DNA of 64,000 bases, taken from positions 1 to 64,000 of the forward strand of contig JAFGGN010000043.1 in assembly GCA_016930535.1 (NCBI GenBank), written 5' to 3'. Both the position numbers and the translations under genes were made by a program. Within the stretch, counting starts at the first letter, position 1, and each line of letters starts with the position of its first letter. The notes beneath the pieces were generated by a model. That model ran no database searches and was not told where the DNA came from. It worked only from the letters and a program-made list of their open reading frames with translations. Of the stretch, positions 27,004 to 36,399 are shown in pieces. This DNA is from a bacterium. GTDB lineage: Bacteria > Zhuqueibacterota > QNDG01 > JAFGCO01.

Positions 27004-27639
27004 ATGTCAATGTCAGATTATCCTAAATCATTGAATTTATTGGTAAAAGACATGCTGCATTATGAGAAGAATCTGTGGAACAGCCGCATTCTGGATATCG
27101 CCGGCATCGATGAGGCGGGGAGAGGGCCGCTTGCAGGGCCGGTTGTGGCAGCTGCCGTGATCATGCATGATATATCCATATCCGGAATTCGTGATTCAAA
27201 GCAGTTAAATGCTGAAAAACGTGAAAGATTGTATGAATCAATCATGAAACGGGCGGATTCAGTCGGAATCGGAATCGTTGAAGCGTCCGTCATCGATGAA
27301 ATTAACATTTTTCAGGCCACATTAAGGGCAATGAAAATGGCAGTTCATGATCTGAAAGTCAAACCTCAGCATATTCTTGTGGACGGCAGACATATGCCTG
27401 AGACAAATATACCCGGGACCGCCATTGTCAGAGGCGACCAGAAATCCTACCTGATCGCCTCGGCCTCCATTGTGGCCAAGGTCACACGTGACCGGATGAT
27501 GTTTGGCTACGACCGGATGTATCCCATGTACGGATTTGCGAAACACAAAGGGTACGGAACAGCAGACCATATAAGCGCCCTGCGTAAACACGGACCATCG
27601 CCTATACATCGCCGAAGTTTCCACATAAAAAACAATTAA
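27004..27639 (+). CDS. rnhB: Ribonuclease HII
   Basis: Removes RNA from RNA-DNA hybrids and initiates excision of single ribonucleotides from DNA. The 211-residue protein has AGIDEAGRGPLAGPVVAAAV near residue 33 with the first catalytic Asp and Glu, RDSKQLN near 63, LVDGRHMP with Asp near 125 and ASIVAKVTRDRMM near 157 with the last Asp. Three starts are possible (26959, 27004, 27049); none has a clear ribosome binding site, so the N-terminus is uncertain. Gene rnhB followed by yraN is a widespread pair. Confidence 0.94.
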   Translation: MSMSDYPKSLNLLVKDMLHYEKNLWNSRILDIAGIDEAGRGPLAGPVVAAAVIMHDISISGIRDSKQLNAEKRERLYESIMKRADSVGIGIVEASVIDEINIFQATLRAMKMAVHDLKVKPQHILVDGRHMPETNIPGTAIVRGDQKSYLIASASIVAKVTRDRMMFGYDRMYPMYGFAKHKGYGTADHISALRKHGPSPIHRRSFHIKNN

Positions 27640-27654
27640 CCAGAGTAATCCTAA

Positions 27655-28014
27655 ATGACGTATAAACGAAAAATAGGAAAATATGGTGAAGATCTGGCGG
27701 TCGATTATTTAAAATCACTTCAATATCAGATCGTCGTGCGGAACTACAGAATAAACAGGGGGGAAATCGACATTATTGCCAGAGATAAAAATACCCTGGT
27801 ATTTGTGGAAGTCAAGACCGGATCGTCGGACCGGTTCGGATCTCCGGAGCTCTGGGTGGACCGAAGAAAACAGGTACAAATCGGAAGGCTGGCGGTTGCG
27901 TATTGCACAAAGAACCATATTGAAGACACCGATTGCAGGTTTGACGTGGTTGCGGTTACCCTGGATGGGCAGGAGCCCGGTATCGAGCACTTCAAGGATG
28001 CTTTCTGGCCCTGA
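27655..28014 (+). CDS. yraN: YraN/UPF0102 endonuclease-like protein
   Basis: A 119-residue protein of the UPF0102 family. GKYGEDLAVDYLKSLQYQIV near residue 7 and RGEIDIIARDKNTLVFVEVK near 34 contain the E...D-E-K pattern of PD-(D/E)XK nucleases. The cellular role is not firmly known; a Holliday-junction or repair function has been suggested for the fold. It follows rnhB by 15 bases, as in many genomes. Confidence 0.92.
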   Translation: MTYKRKIGKYGEDLAVDYLKSLQYQIVVRNYRINRGEIDIIARDKNTLVFVEVKTGSSDRFGSPELWVDRRKQVQIGRLAVAYCTKNHIEDTDCRFDVVAVTLDGQEPGIEHFKDAFWP

Positions 28015-28041
28015 AAAATTGCTAAAAGAAAAGAGAAAGAG

Positions 28042-28401
28042 ATGACGACAGAGAAAATCAGGACAAAAACGATTCAATTCAAAGGAATTTTCATCGAGAT
28101 TCTGAAATGGGGCCTGGTTCTTTTTTTACTCTGGCCTCTGGTAACACTGGGCACTCAAAAAGTGCATCTGGTGCGTATATTGACCGGTATCGTCCTGTTT
28201 GTCATTTTTTCAGGCAAAATGCTTTACGATTATGTCATCATTTCGGCCATGAAAAGAACACGGATTTCTCTGAAGAAGGACATTGTTTCTTTTCTGGGTA
28301 TCATTCTGGGAGCAGCATTTCTCGTTGGTATTGTGTTGTTTTTTATCGCTTATTTCATTATTTTGTTTGTCGCTGAAAGTCAGAGTCAGGCCGGTCAATG
28401 A
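28042..28401 (+). CDS. Small three-helix membrane protein, unknown
   Basis: Not recognised. The 119-residue protein has a short charged N-terminus and three likely membrane helices: about residues 17-36 (LKWGLVLFLLWPLVTLG), 42-66 (ILTGIVLFVIFSGKMLYDYV) and 80-112 (VSFLGIILGAAFLVGIVLFF). Between helices 2 and 3 lies a basic loop (MKRTRISLKKD). The ATG at 28042 follows an AAGAGAAAGAG purine run. It sits between yraN and pdxA on the same strand. Confidence 0.7.
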   Translation: MTTEKIRTKTIQFKGIFIEILKWGLVLFLLWPLVTLGTQKVHLVRILTGIVLFVIFSGKMLYDYVIISAMKRTRISLKKDIVSFLGIILGAAFLVGIVLFFIAYFIILFVAESQSQAGQ

Positions 28402-28495
28402 TTTCCTGATTTCCCTATCAGGGGTATGAACGGTTCAAAAATTCAGTTTTTTTATTTGTTGCTGACAATACATCTGAAAAAGGATCAGGAAAACA

Positions 28496-29497
28496 ATGAA
28501 ATCTCCGCTTATCGGTATCACAGTGGGCGATCCGGCCGGTATAGGCCCGGAAATAGTCGTCAATGCCCTAATCAAACATGCCTTGAACCGCAGTCACCGT
28601 CTGGTGGTGTTTGCTGACAGATCCGTCATCCAACAGGCCCTCGATCAGACCGGGCAACATGCAGAAATCGTCGAAATCGGACATCCGGATGAGTACACTC
28701 CGGATCGTGACGCCATTCATCTGGTGAACGGTCAGGTCCTTGACGGCCCTGTTCAGATGGGGCTGATTCAGGCTGCATGCGGCAGATCCGTGTATCAGCA
28801 TGTTGCGCTTGCCATTGAATGGGCCATGCAGGAACGGATCGACGCCATTGCGACCGCACCTCTGCAAAAAGAATCCCTGAAAGCGGGCGGCTGTCCCCAT
28901 CTCGATCATACGGCCATATGCAAGGCCCTGACCCGGTCCGACGATGCCACAACATTGTTCATGGTCGACCGGCTTCGGGTTTTCTTTTTAACGAGACATA
29001 TTCCGCTCCGCGATATCGCAGACGCGATCGATGAAAAACTGCTGACAGAAGCCATACCCAGGTGCCTCGGGTATCTGGAAATGCTGGGTCTGGAGAAACC
29101 CAATCTGGCCGTAGCGGCCCTGAATCCGCACGGAGGCGAAGACGGACTGTTTGGAACAGAAGAGCGCGACCTCATCGCACCCGTTATTTTGAAAATGCAG
29201 GGCAAAGGATACCGGGTTGAGGGACCGGTGCCGGGCGACAGTGTTTTTCATCTCGCCCATGAAGGCATTTTTTCAGGCGTGCTTTCTCTCTATCACGATC
29301 AGGGCCACATCGCGACGAAAACACTGGATTTTTACAGGACAGTGAGTCTCACACTCGGCCTGCCATTTCTGCGAACCTCTGTGGATCACGGGACGGCTTT
29401 CAATATCGCAGGAAAAAACAAAGCCAATGAAACCAGTATGATCGAGGCCATACGCTGTGCGGACCAGTATGCATTTCAGATCAGGCAGGGAAGATGA
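28496..29497 (+). CDS. pdxA: 4-hydroxythreonine-4-phosphate dehydrogenase PdxA
   Basis: Oxidises 4-phosphohydroxy-L-threonine with NAD in pyridoxal phosphate synthesis. The 333-residue protein has GITVGDPAGIGPEIVVNAL at the N-terminus and the three metal-binding histidine regions: GCPHLDHTAICKAL near residue 139, LNPHGGEDGLFGTEERDLIA near 206 and LYHDQGHIATKTLDFY near 263. Length is typical. It overlaps the following DUF2156 gene by four bases. Relatives of PdxA with other substrates exist, so the exact reaction is slightly uncertain without pdxJ in the window. Confidence 0.92.
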   Translation: MKSPLIGITVGDPAGIGPEIVVNALIKHALNRSHRLVVFADRSVIQQALDQTGQHAEIVEIGHPDEYTPDRDAIHLVNGQVLDGPVQMGLIQAACGRSVYQHVALAIEWAMQERIDAIATAPLQKESLKAGGCPHLDHTAICKALTRSDDATTLFMVDRLRVFFLTRHIPLRDIADAIDEKLLTEAIPRCLGYLEMLGLEKPNLAVAALNPHGGEDGLFGTEERDLIAPVILKMQGKGYRVEGPVPGDSVFHLAHEGIFSGVLSLYHDQGHIATKTLDFYRTVSLTLGLPFLRTSVDHGTAFNIAGKNKANETSMIEAIRCADQYAFQIRQGR

Positions 29498-30423
29498 TGA
29501 AAATAAAAACGGCTCCGGTATTCCCGGCATTTAAACCGCTGTCCATTGACGATCGTGAAATAATTTCCGGACATTTTTTGGCGTATCCGACAGAATTGTC
29601 CGATTATACGTATACCAATATGTTCATATGGAGACATTATTACCGTGTACAGTGGTCTATGCTGGATCAATGGCTTCTTATTCTTTACAATCCCATGCAA
29701 TGGGGACATTATTTCCTGCAGCCGATAGGACCGGCTGGCCGGCCGGATTTGACCATTCATATTCTGAAATGGCTTCGTGATGAGAAAGATGAGCCCGAAC
29801 CGCGCGTGGATCGGGGTGACAGGGCCTATATCGAAGAACTGGCCGGAAATCCGGAGTTGTATATCGAACCCGTACGCGACCAGTACGATTACGTCTACAG
29901 CACAGAAGAACTGATCAAACTGGCCGGTCGTAAATTTCATACAAAAAAAAACCATCTGAACCGGTTCACAAAAACCCACGCTTTTGAATATGAAACCCTG
30001 ACTGCCAATGACGTGTCTGAATGTATTCATGTGCTGAAGAAATGGTGCAACTGGCGAGAATGTGAAAAAAACCTGATCATGCGGGCAGAATTTGAAGCCG
30101 TGCATGAAGCCCTGATTCATTTTTCTGAACTTCACATTACAGGAGGGCTTATCCGAATTCAAAATCAGGTCGAGGCATTTGCCATGGGTGAAATGCTGAA
30201 CAAATCCACTGCAGTCATTCATGTCGAAAAAGCCAACAACAAAATAGACGGCGTGTTTGCAGCAATCAATCAGCAGTTTGCGGAGCATGCATGGGCCCAT
30301 ACGGAATTCATCAACCGCGAACAGGATCTTGGTGTCGAGGGACTGCGTCAGGCCAAAAAATCGTACAATCCGCATCATATGGCCGAAAAATTCAGGATTC
30401 GGCTTCATCACGCTTCTGACTGA
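29494..30423 (+). CDS. DUF2156 (LPG synthase C-terminal-like) protein
   Basis: A 309-residue soluble protein of the GNAT-like DUF2156 family, related to the aminoacyl-transfer domain of phosphatidylglycerol lysyltransferase. Recognisable blocks are PLSIDDREIISGHFLAYPTE near residue 15, TYTNMFIWR, KFHTKKNHLNRFTKTHAFEY near 149, and DGVFAAINQQFAEHAWAHTE near 251 followed by FINREQDLGVEGLRQAKKSY. There are no membrane helices, unlike full MprF. The acyl acceptor is unknown. It starts at ATGATG overlapping the pdxA stop. Confidence 0.82.
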   Translation: MMKIKTAPVFPAFKPLSIDDREIISGHFLAYPTELSDYTYTNMFIWRHYYRVQWSMLDQWLLILYNPMQWGHYFLQPIGPAGRPDLTIHILKWLRDEKDEPEPRVDRGDRAYIEELAGNPELYIEPVRDQYDYVYSTEELIKLAGRKFHTKKNHLNRFTKTHAFEYETLTANDVSECIHVLKKWCNWRECEKNLIMRAEFEAVHEALIHFSELHITGGLIRIQNQVEAFAMGEMLNKSTAVIHVEKANNKIDGVFAAINQQFAEHAWAHTEFINREQDLGVEGLRQAKKSYNPHHMAEKFRIRLHHASD

Positions 30424-30464
30424 ACGACTTTTGAATATCTCATCCGTTAACAGAGGGACGACCC

Positions 30465-30866
30465 ATGCAGAAAATTATCGATGTCAGTTTTCCAGGCGGG
30501 AAAAAAGTGAATGCGCTGATCGGGGATACACTGATTAAAACCGATCAATCCGTACTGAGCGGGGGCGAAGGCAGCGCCCCGGAACCTTTTCAGCTGTTTC
30601 TGGCCTCCATCGCCGCATGTGCCGGTATTTATGCTTCCGAATTCTGCCGGACCCGGAATATCGACCTGGAGTCCCTGTCATTGAAAATGATTTGTAATTT
30701 CGACCCGGATGTGAAACAGTATACAAAAATGAAAATCGTGCTGACCGTACCGCCAGAGTTTCCGGATAAATACAAAGAGGGCATCAGGCGTTCCATGGAT
30801 TTGTGTGCAGTCAAACGGCATATCATCAATCCGCCTGCATTCGATATTGCTGTTGAAACCGTCTGA
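30465..30866 (+). CDS. OsmC-family protein
   Basis: A 133-residue member of the OsmC/Ohr family, many of which reduce organic hydroperoxides through two cysteines. Here FLASIAACAGIYASEFCRTR near residue 45 holds the candidate peroxidatic Cys, and DLCAVKRHI near 111 the second. The PEPFQLFLASIAAC order matches the YhfA-like branch. No signal peptide is seen. The gene follows the DUF2156 gene by 41 bases and ends facing a convergent - strand gene. Confidence 0.85.
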   Translation: MQKIIDVSFPGGKKVNALIGDTLIKTDQSVLSGGEGSAPEPFQLFLASIAACAGIYASEFCRTRNIDLESLSLKMICNFDPDVKQYTKMKIVLTVPPEFPDKYKEGIRRSMDLCAVKRHIINPPAFDIAVETV

Positions 30867-30892
30867 TTGAGTTCAGCAGAGCGATCATTCGA

Positions 30893-30930
30893 ATATAAAA
30901 AAATGCCGGTTCCATTTTTGAAACCGGCAT
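30893..30930 (-). terminator. Terminator of the parvulin foldase gene
   Basis: ATGCCGGTT (30903-30911) pairs perfectly with AACCGGCAT (30922-30930). Read on the - strand the stem is followed by seven T residues, so it terminates the foldase transcript; on the + strand the stem lacks a T-tract but may still slow osmC transcripts. Confidence 0.8.
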
Positions 30931-30957
30931 CTCCGTCACGTTAAATCAGGAATAATT

Positions 30958-32769
30958 TTAAAAATACTCTTCTCTGAAATCCTCGATTCTGGCCTTTTCT
31001 TTAAGCTGGTCCATCCACGCCAGGTAACTCATGTTCATCTTTTTATTCAGCAGTTCCTCTTTGATGGATTCCTTCTGTGCTTCAAAATCCGATTCTGCAT
31101 ATTCCAGTTTATCGATGACTTTTAAAATATAATAACCGCGGTCGGTTTCAACGGGTTTGCTGATGTCGCCCGGGGACAGACCGAAAGCCGTGCCTGCGAA
31201 TTTGACATCCTTGCCAACCTGGGGGATATTCGAATCAAATGTAAAGAAACCGGTTTCCCTGATAATCGCCGAAAATTGTTCTGACGCTGTATTGAAATCC
31301 GATGATTGAACGGAATCCCACATTTTCTGGCAATCGGCCAGCGCCTTGCTGCGCTGAATATCGCGGCGCACCTGACGCTCGATCTGGGTGCGAACTTCGT
31401 CCAGCGGTTTGACATGTTCCTTTTGTATTTCAGAAATCTGAAATACGATGATTCTGTTTTCGACCGTTATCGGCGGACTGATATACCCGATTTCCCCGCG
31501 GAACGTAAGACGATTCATGACCATGGATAAACCGATTCCCGGAATCAGGCCGCCTTTGGTGAAGAAAGGGGTTTCACTGACTTCAAATCCGTCCCGTTTG
31601 GCCAGTTCATCAAAGGTGTAATCTTTTGAATCCTGAAAGTATTCCGAAAAATAAGAGGCCGCATCGCTGGCATTTTCGTATGTTTCGGGAGAAGCGTCGA
31701 ATTTCAGCAAAATATGCTGCGCCCGGATCTTGGTTTCCGAGTTTTCACGCTTGCGCTCATTCACGCGGATGATATGAAGTCCGTAAACGGTTTTCACCGG
31801 CCCTATGATATCACCGATTTTGGCATCGAACGCTGCTTCTTCAAACGGCCCGACCATATCGCCTTTTCCGAAAAATCCGAGATCACCGCCTTTGGAAGCG
31901 GTGCCAGTGTCTTTGGAATAGATTTCAGCCAGTTTTGCAAAGTCGTCTCCCTCTTTCAATTGCTGAATGAGGTCCTCGGCGTCGCGCCATACAGAAACGG
32001 TATCCTCGGCGGATGGTTTTAAATCAAAAAGGACATATTTTATTTTCCGCTGCTCTTCCGCCTTGAAATCGTCCTTGTGCTTCTGATAATAGTCCAGGAT
32101 TTTTTTATCGGTAATTTCCGTGCTGTCCACATCGTACGTATAGGGATTAAAGTATGCATACTGAACGTTGATGCGGTTGTTTTTAAGCGCCATTTCTTCC
32201 CTGATTTCGCCATCGGATACACGAATAGTGGAAAGCATCCATGAACCCAGTTTCTGCATCGGCAATGTACCGCGCAGATAGTTTTCCACGGGTATCCAGC
32301 TTTCGGCATTGTTCTCATCCGAAAGGGCCTGTAAGTACTTTTCATAGTCGAACTGTCCGTCTTTTTGAAAACTTTCATGGGACCGTATGAAATCCGGAGG
32401 ATTGTTCCTCAGATGCATGACAATTTCATCGGAGGAGGCTTTGATTTTCAGACGCTGTACTTCCTGAGCCATTAAAATATCCTGCAGCGTCTGATTCCAT
32501 ACACGTTCGCGTATGGACTGAATTTCGTAATCCGTGAAGGATTCCTTGTTCTGCGTTTCCTTGATTCTCTGCATCTCCTGGTCCACCATCAGCTCAAACT
32601 GCTGATAGAGAATTTTCTGTCCGTTTACAACGGCGAGAATTCCGCTCTGAACTTTGGTACTCTTGTTTTTCCATCCGCCCATGCCCCAGCTGAAAATGAT
32701 GGTCATGATAAATGAGATGGCAACCAACAATAAAATATAGCGCATATTGTTTCTGAGTGATTGTAGCAT
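30958..32769 (-). CDS. PpiD/SurA-type membrane-anchored peptidyl-prolyl isomerase
   Basis: A 603-residue periplasmic folding factor. One N-terminal membrane anchor (about residues 10-30, ILLLVAISFIMTIIFSWG) is followed by a SurA_N-like chaperone region. A parvulin domain lies at about 228-335, with GDDFAKLAEIYSKDTGTASK and GGDLGFFGKGDMVGPFEEAA, the rotamase signature, then VKTVYGLHIIRV. A second, weaker parvulin-like half is near 490-565 (FGLSPGDISKPVETDRGYYI). The overall plan matches PpiD of E. coli. AAGGAG lies upstream of the ATG. It is transcribed alone and diverges from tkt. Confidence 0.9.
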   Translation of the reverse strand: MLQSLRNNMRYILLLVAISFIMTIIFSWGMGGWKNKSTKVQSGILAVVNGQKILYQQFELMVDQEMQRIKETQNKESFTDYEIQSIRERVWNQTLQDILMAQEVQRLKIKASSDEIVMHLRNNPPDFIRSHESFQKDGQFDYEKYLQALSDENNAESWIPVENYLRGTLPMQKLGSWMLSTIRVSDGEIREEMALKNNRINVQYAYFNPYTYDVDSTEITDKKILDYYQKHKDDFKAEEQRKIKYVLFDLKPSAEDTVSVWRDAEDLIQQLKEGDDFAKLAEIYSKDTGTASKGGDLGFFGKGDMVGPFEEAAFDAKIGDIIGPVKTVYGLHIIRVNERKRENSETKIRAQHILLKFDASPETYENASDAASYFSEYFQDSKDYTFDELAKRDGFEVSETPFFTKGGLIPGIGLSMVMNRLTFRGEIGYISPPITVENRIIVFQISEIQKEHVKPLDEVRTQIERQVRRDIQRSKALADCQKMWDSVQSSDFNTASEQFSAIIRETGFFTFDSNIPQVGKDVKFAGTAFGLSPGDISKPVETDRGYYILKVIDKLEYAESDFEAQKESIKEELLNKKMNMSYLAWMDQLKEKARIEDFREEYF

Positions 32770-32823
32770 ATGAGGATCTACTCCTTCATTTTGACCAGAA
32801 ATTTACTGAATTTATAGAAATTT

Positions 32824-32852
32824 AATATAACATGATGGCATGTAAAATGCAA
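32824..32852 (-). promoter_or_regulatory. Predicted promoter of the parvulin foldase gene
   Basis: On the - strand, TTGCAT (complement of 32847-32852), 17 bp, TATATT (complement of 32824-32829), about 55 bases before the ATG at 32769. It fits the TTG-17-TATNTT pattern seen across the window. It overlaps a sigma-54-like motif on the + strand. Confidence 0.55.
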
Positions 32853-32873
32853 GCGGAATTGGCATGAATGGAC

Positions 32874-32902
32874 TTGAATATTCCCATGATATTTTGTATC
32901 TT
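32874..32902 (+). promoter_or_regulatory. Predicted promoter of transketolase
   Basis: TTGAAT (32874-32879), 17 bp, TATCTT (32897-32902), about 44 bases before the tkt ATG. It fits the same pattern as the other vegetative promoters read here. Confidence 0.55.
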
Positions 32903-32946
32903 AGACATCAATCCCTTTAGATGGTTTTTTAAATAGAGGAGACAGA

Positions 32947-34941
32947 ATGACTCAGATTGATCAACTTGCTGCAAATACCATACGCTTTCTGGCAGCGGAC
33001 GGTGTACAGAAGGCCAATTCCGGCCATCCGGGCATGCCCATGGGGATGGCTGATTGTGCATATGTCCTCTGGACAAAATTCCTGAGATACAATCCAAAGG
33101 ATACGGAATGGATGAACCGGGACCGGTTTGTCCTGTCGGCCGGTCATGGATCGATGCTCATTTACGCGATGCTTCATCTTGCAGGTTATGACATTTCTCT
33201 CGATGATTTAAAACAGTTCCGCCAATGGGAAAGCAAGACGCCCGGACATCCTGAGTTCGGTCATGTCCCGGGTGTCGAGACAACCACGGGCCCTCTCGGA
33301 CAGGGGTTTTCAAACGGCGTCGGGATGGCACTGGCCATGAAAATACTCGCTGCCAGGTTCAACACGCCGGATGCCGCCATTTTCGATCATCATGTGTATG
33401 CGATAGTCAGTGACGGTGATTTAATGGAGGGCATTTCTTCAGAAGCCGCTTCCATTGCCGGGCACCTTGGTCTTGGCAACCTGATTTACCTGTACGACGA
33501 CAATGCCATTACAATCGAGGGCAAAACCCATTTGAGTTTCAGTGAGGATGTGGCCAAGCGTTTCGAAGCGTACGGATGGCATACGATCAGGATTGACGGT
33601 CATGATCATGAGGCCATTGGAAAGGCCATACAGGCAGGCATCGATGAGATGGAGCGGCCCACGCTGATCTGTGCGAAAACCACCATCGGCTTCGGAAGCC
33701 CCAATATGGCGGGTACATCAGAAGTGCATGGCGCTCCGCTTGGTGAAGAGGAGCTTCTTGCGTCGAAACGAAACATGAATTTTCCGGCCGAACCTTCGTT
33801 TTATGTTCCGGATGAGGTCAGGGCGGTTTTCAAAAACAGGGCAGAGGAACTGAAAACCGTTTATGAAGCCTGGCAGTCCCTTTTTGCAGCGTGGAAAACG
33901 GCCCATCCGGATCAGTACCGGTTATGGATGCAGATGAAGGACCGTGAACTGCCCGATGATCTGGAGTCCCAGTTGATTTCATCGCTGCCTGAAAAGGCAT
34001 CAGCCACTCGTGGACTGGGCGGTAAGGTTCTGAACAAGGCTGTTCAGATCGTACCTTCCATTCTGGGCGGTTCAGCAGATCTGTCCCCGTCTACAAAAAC
34101 CGATATAGGCGGTAAAGGATCTGTTCTGAAGAACGATTACTGCGGTGCCAATCTTCATTTCGGCATTCGTGAGCATGCCATGGGCGGCATGCTGAACGGC
34201 ATGGCCCTGTACGGCGGATTCATTCCCTACGGCTCCACTTTTTTTGTTTTTTCCGATTACATGAGACCCTCGATTCGTCTGGCCGCGATCATGAATCTTC
34301 AGATCGTTTATGTCTTTACGCATGACAGCATTTTTGTCGGTGAGGACGGACCCACGCATCAGCCTGTTGAACATGCTGCGGCCCTGCGGTCCATTCCCAA
34401 TGTCACGGTTTTCAGGCCCGCCGATGCGCTGGAAACCGCGATGGCCTGGGCATTTGCCCTTCGGAGGAAAACCGGGCCCACCGCCATCCTGCTTACGCGC
34501 CAGACCGTGCCGAATCTGGAAAGAGCGGAAGCATTCGATCCCAAGACCGTTTACAAGGGTGCCTATGTTGTCAGGAAGGAATCGAAAGGGGAACCCGATG
34601 TAATCATTGCGGCAACGGGTTCCGAAGTATCGATTTCGGTGGAGGCTGCCGCGATTCTGGAAGCTGAAAACGTATCGGTCAGGGTGGTCAGTATGCCGTC
34701 GCCCGACACTTTCTGGAAACAGGATGCGGCCTATCAGGCCGCTGTTATTCCGGAAAACGTGCCTGTGGCCGTTGTGGAGGCAGGTATTGAAATGGGATGG
34801 CACAAAATCACACGTGCACCCTTTTTATTCATCGGCATGCAGGGATACGGTGCTTCGGGACCCTACAAACTGCTTGCGGAGAAATACGGATTTACCGGGC
34901 AGGCCGTGGCCGGGCGTGTTGCATCCTGGCTGAAAAAGTAA
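32947..34941 (+). CDS. tkt: Transketolase
   Basis: Transfers two-carbon units between sugar phosphates in the non-oxidative pentose phosphate pathway, using thiamine diphosphate. The 664-residue protein has [20 protein letters not shown] near residue 27, the TPP/Mg motif [20 protein letters not shown] near 155 with [20 protein letters not shown] near 405 and [20 protein letters not shown] near 458 containing catalytic and phosphate-binding histidines. Length is standard. The ATG follows GAGGAG. It forms a single-gene unit with its own promoter and a strong terminator. It is another thiamine-dependent enzyme besides POR and IOR. Confidence 0.97.
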   Translation: MTQIDQLAANTIRFLAADGVQKANSGHPGMPMGMADCAYVLWTKFLRYNPKDTEWMNRDRFVLSAGHGSMLIYAMLHLAGYDISLDDLKQFRQWESKTPGHPEFGHVPGVETTTGPLGQGFSNGVGMALAMKILAARFNTPDAAIFDHHVYAIVSDGDLMEGISSEAASIAGHLGLGNLIYLYDDNAITIEGKTHLSFSEDVAKRFEAYGWHTIRIDGHDHEAIGKAIQAGIDEMERPTLICAKTTIGFGSPNMAGTSEVHGAPLGEEELLASKRNMNFPAEPSFYVPDEVRAVFKNRAEELKTVYEAWQSLFAAWKTAHPDQYRLWMQMKDRELPDDLESQLISSLPEKASATRGLGGKVLNKAVQIVPSILGGSADLSPSTKTDIGGKGSVLKNDYCGANLHFGIREHAMGGMLNGMALYGGFIPYGSTFFVFSDYMRPSIRLAAIMNLQIVYVFTHDSIFVGEDGPTHQPVEHAAALRSIPNVTVFRPADALETAMAWAFALRRKTGPTAILLTRQTVPNLERAEAFDPKTVYKGAYVVRKESKGEPDVIIAATGSEVSISVEAAAILEAENVSVRVVSMPSPDTFWKQDAAYQAAVIPENVPVAVVEAGIEMGWHKITRAPFLFIGMQGYGASGPYKLLAEKYGFTGQAVAGRVASWLKK

Positions 34942-34969
34942 TTTATAACAGTTCTGAACCGAATTGGAC

Positions 34970-35019
34970 GGGGATACCTCCCAGGGAGCTTGAAGCTCCC
35001 TGGGAGGTATCCCCTTTTT
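34970..35019 (+). terminator. Strong terminator after transketolase (22-bp perfect stem)
   Basis: Bases 34970-34991 are the exact reverse complement of 34993-35014, a 22-bp perfect stem (arms begin GGGGATACCTCCCAGG) with a minimal loop, followed by TTTTT at 35015-35019. It is unusually long and GC-rich for a terminator and is flanked by a further inverted repeat (see findings). It separates two convergent genes. Confidence 0.85.
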
Positions 35020-35050
35020 ACAGTGATAAAAGCCGTGTGAGATGATAGGG

Positions 35051-36025
35051 TCAGAACTGAAGAACACCATCCGATACGATCCGGATACCGTCGATAATCA
35101 ATGTGGGTTTGAGCAGGATACCGTCGAAATGGCATGGGACATCATTTTTGCCGTCGAAGGAAACATTGTTTCCCAATGCCACATGCACGGTTCCCTTCAC
35201 TTTTTCATCTTCAAGTGTGAAGCCGGTAAATTTCGCATCCGGATTCGTGCCGATACCGATTTCCGCAATGTATTTACCGTCTTTTCCATAGGGCCGGAGC
35301 AACTGACGCACTTTTTCCGCGTCTTCGTCGCCCGTAATACGCTGTACATATCCGTCCCTGACGGTCATCCGGACAGGTGCTTTTAACTTCCCGATGCCCG
35401 GAAACGAGCCGTCAATGACGAGCACGCCATTGGCGGAGCCTGCCGCAGGTCCGGCACTGCCTTCTCCGGCAGGAAGATTGGAAAACTGTCCCGGTTCATG
35501 AACCATGCCTGTGTCGGCATGTCCCTTGACCCGTGCCAGTGAAAAAGTCAGGCTGCATCCGTTCCGGGAGGACAGACTGGCGGTTTTTCCGATGGTCAGG
35601 ATATCCGAAATTTTCCTGCTCAGGTTGACCACTTCCCTGTAATTTCCGTTCAATGTTCTTGCAAGACTGTCTTTATTGATACCAGGCATGCTTACGATGC
35701 GCGATCCGTTTTTACAGGCTTTTCTTCTGGCCTGAGTATGCGAGAGTGATTTACTGGTCACCATCACAACCACATTGGCCAGGGACATGAGGGATGCAGT
35801 GCCCGGACAAGGCTCCGTGTGCGGCGCAGGTATTTCCGGGATGACGAGGAAACGGACATGTTTTGAAAAATGACGGGCTTCACGCGCAAAAACGGATCCC
35901 ATTTCCTCGAGGGGTTCGTCGGCAAGCACAAGAAGGGTCTCTTTCTGCCGCAGTCGCAGGCAGTCCTTGAATGCGGAACGTACGGCATATTGGATGGAGG
36001 GCAGCCCACTTTTACTGGTTGTCAT
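35051..36025 (-). CDS. M29-like (thermophilic aminopeptidase family) peptidase
   Basis: A 324-residue cytosolic protein resembling the C-terminal half of aminopeptidase T/M29 enzymes and the related NicX-type dioxygenases. The metal-site segments are recognisable: NLPAGEGSAGPAAGSANGVL near residue 183, IAEIGIGTNPDAKFTGFTLE near 254 followed by DEKVKGTVHVALG, and PCHFDGILLKPTLIID near 298. M29 enzymes remove N-terminal amino acids using two metal ions. It lies 20 bases after the PqqD-like gene, itself overlapping an OPT peptide transporter gene, so cleavage of imported peptides is a natural inference. Confidence 0.83.
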   Translation of the reverse strand: MTTSKSGLPSIQYAVRSAFKDCLRLRQKETLLVLADEPLEEMGSVFAREARHFSKHVRFLVIPEIPAPHTEPCPGTASLMSLANVVVMVTSKSLSHTQARRKACKNGSRIVSMPGINKDSLARTLNGNYREVVNLSRKISDILTIGKTASLSSRNGCSLTFSLARVKGHADTGMVHEPGQFSNLPAGEGSAGPAAGSANGVLVIDGSFPGIGKLKAPVRMTVRDGYVQRITGDEDAEKVRQLLRPYGKDGKYIAEIGIGTNPDAKFTGFTLEDEKVKGTVHVALGNNVSFDGKNDVPCHFDGILLKPTLIIDGIRIVSDGVLQF

Positions 36026-36045
36026 AGATCACTGCAATCTTTGCG

Positions 36046-36399
36046 TTATTGACCGGAATATGTCTTTAATTGGATGTACTTATGGAGTTTGAGTATCCGT
36101 ATGAATGCCGTGAGGCGGTCATATACGGGCTCTATCTCTTCCCCGAATTGTTTTTGAAAATGCCCCGCTATCTCTTCGACCGTATCCGAGCCGTTGATGC
36201 AGAGCCAGATATAGCTGCCGTGTAAATCCAGATGAACGGTCAGAACAGGCGATTTGCCCAGCCTTTTCATCCATTTCTGCATGAGCGGATGACGAAACTT
36301 CGGTACAATCAAATCGATCTGTTCTGAATCGTTCTTCTGCCATTCCACATGATGAACCGGAATCAGGTCCAGCAGATTCGGTTCAGGCTTTTTTGCCAT
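36046..36399 (-). CDS. PqqD-like protein
   Basis: A 117-residue protein resembling PqqD, a small winged-helix fold that binds ribosomally made peptide precursors (the RRE domain). The core is SPVLTVHLDLHGSYIWLCIN near residue 50, then GSDTVEEIAGHFQKQFGEEI near 70 and a C-terminal helix with FIRILKLHKYI. The typical LDxxGxxIWxxIDGxxTVxEI pattern is readable. No radical-SAM or other PQQ gene is near. The ATG lies within the last codons of the OPT gene, so the two are translationally coupled. Function here is unknown. Confidence 0.78.
   Translation of the reverse strand: MAKKPEPNLLDLIPVHHVEWQKNDSEQIDLIVPKFRHPLMQKWMKRLGKSPVLTVHLDLHGSYIWLCINGSDTVEEIAGHFQKQFGEEIEPVYDRLTAFIRILKLHKYIQLKTYSGQ

Noticed and set aside
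28405..28422. Hairpin CCTGAT...ATCAGG before pdxA as a terminator
   Set aside because: The stem is only six base pairs and no T-tract follows directly.
29476..30411. 311-residue - strand open frame opposite the DUF2156 gene
   Set aside because: The + strand frame has recognisable family motifs and overlaps pdxA in an operon; the antisense frame has none.
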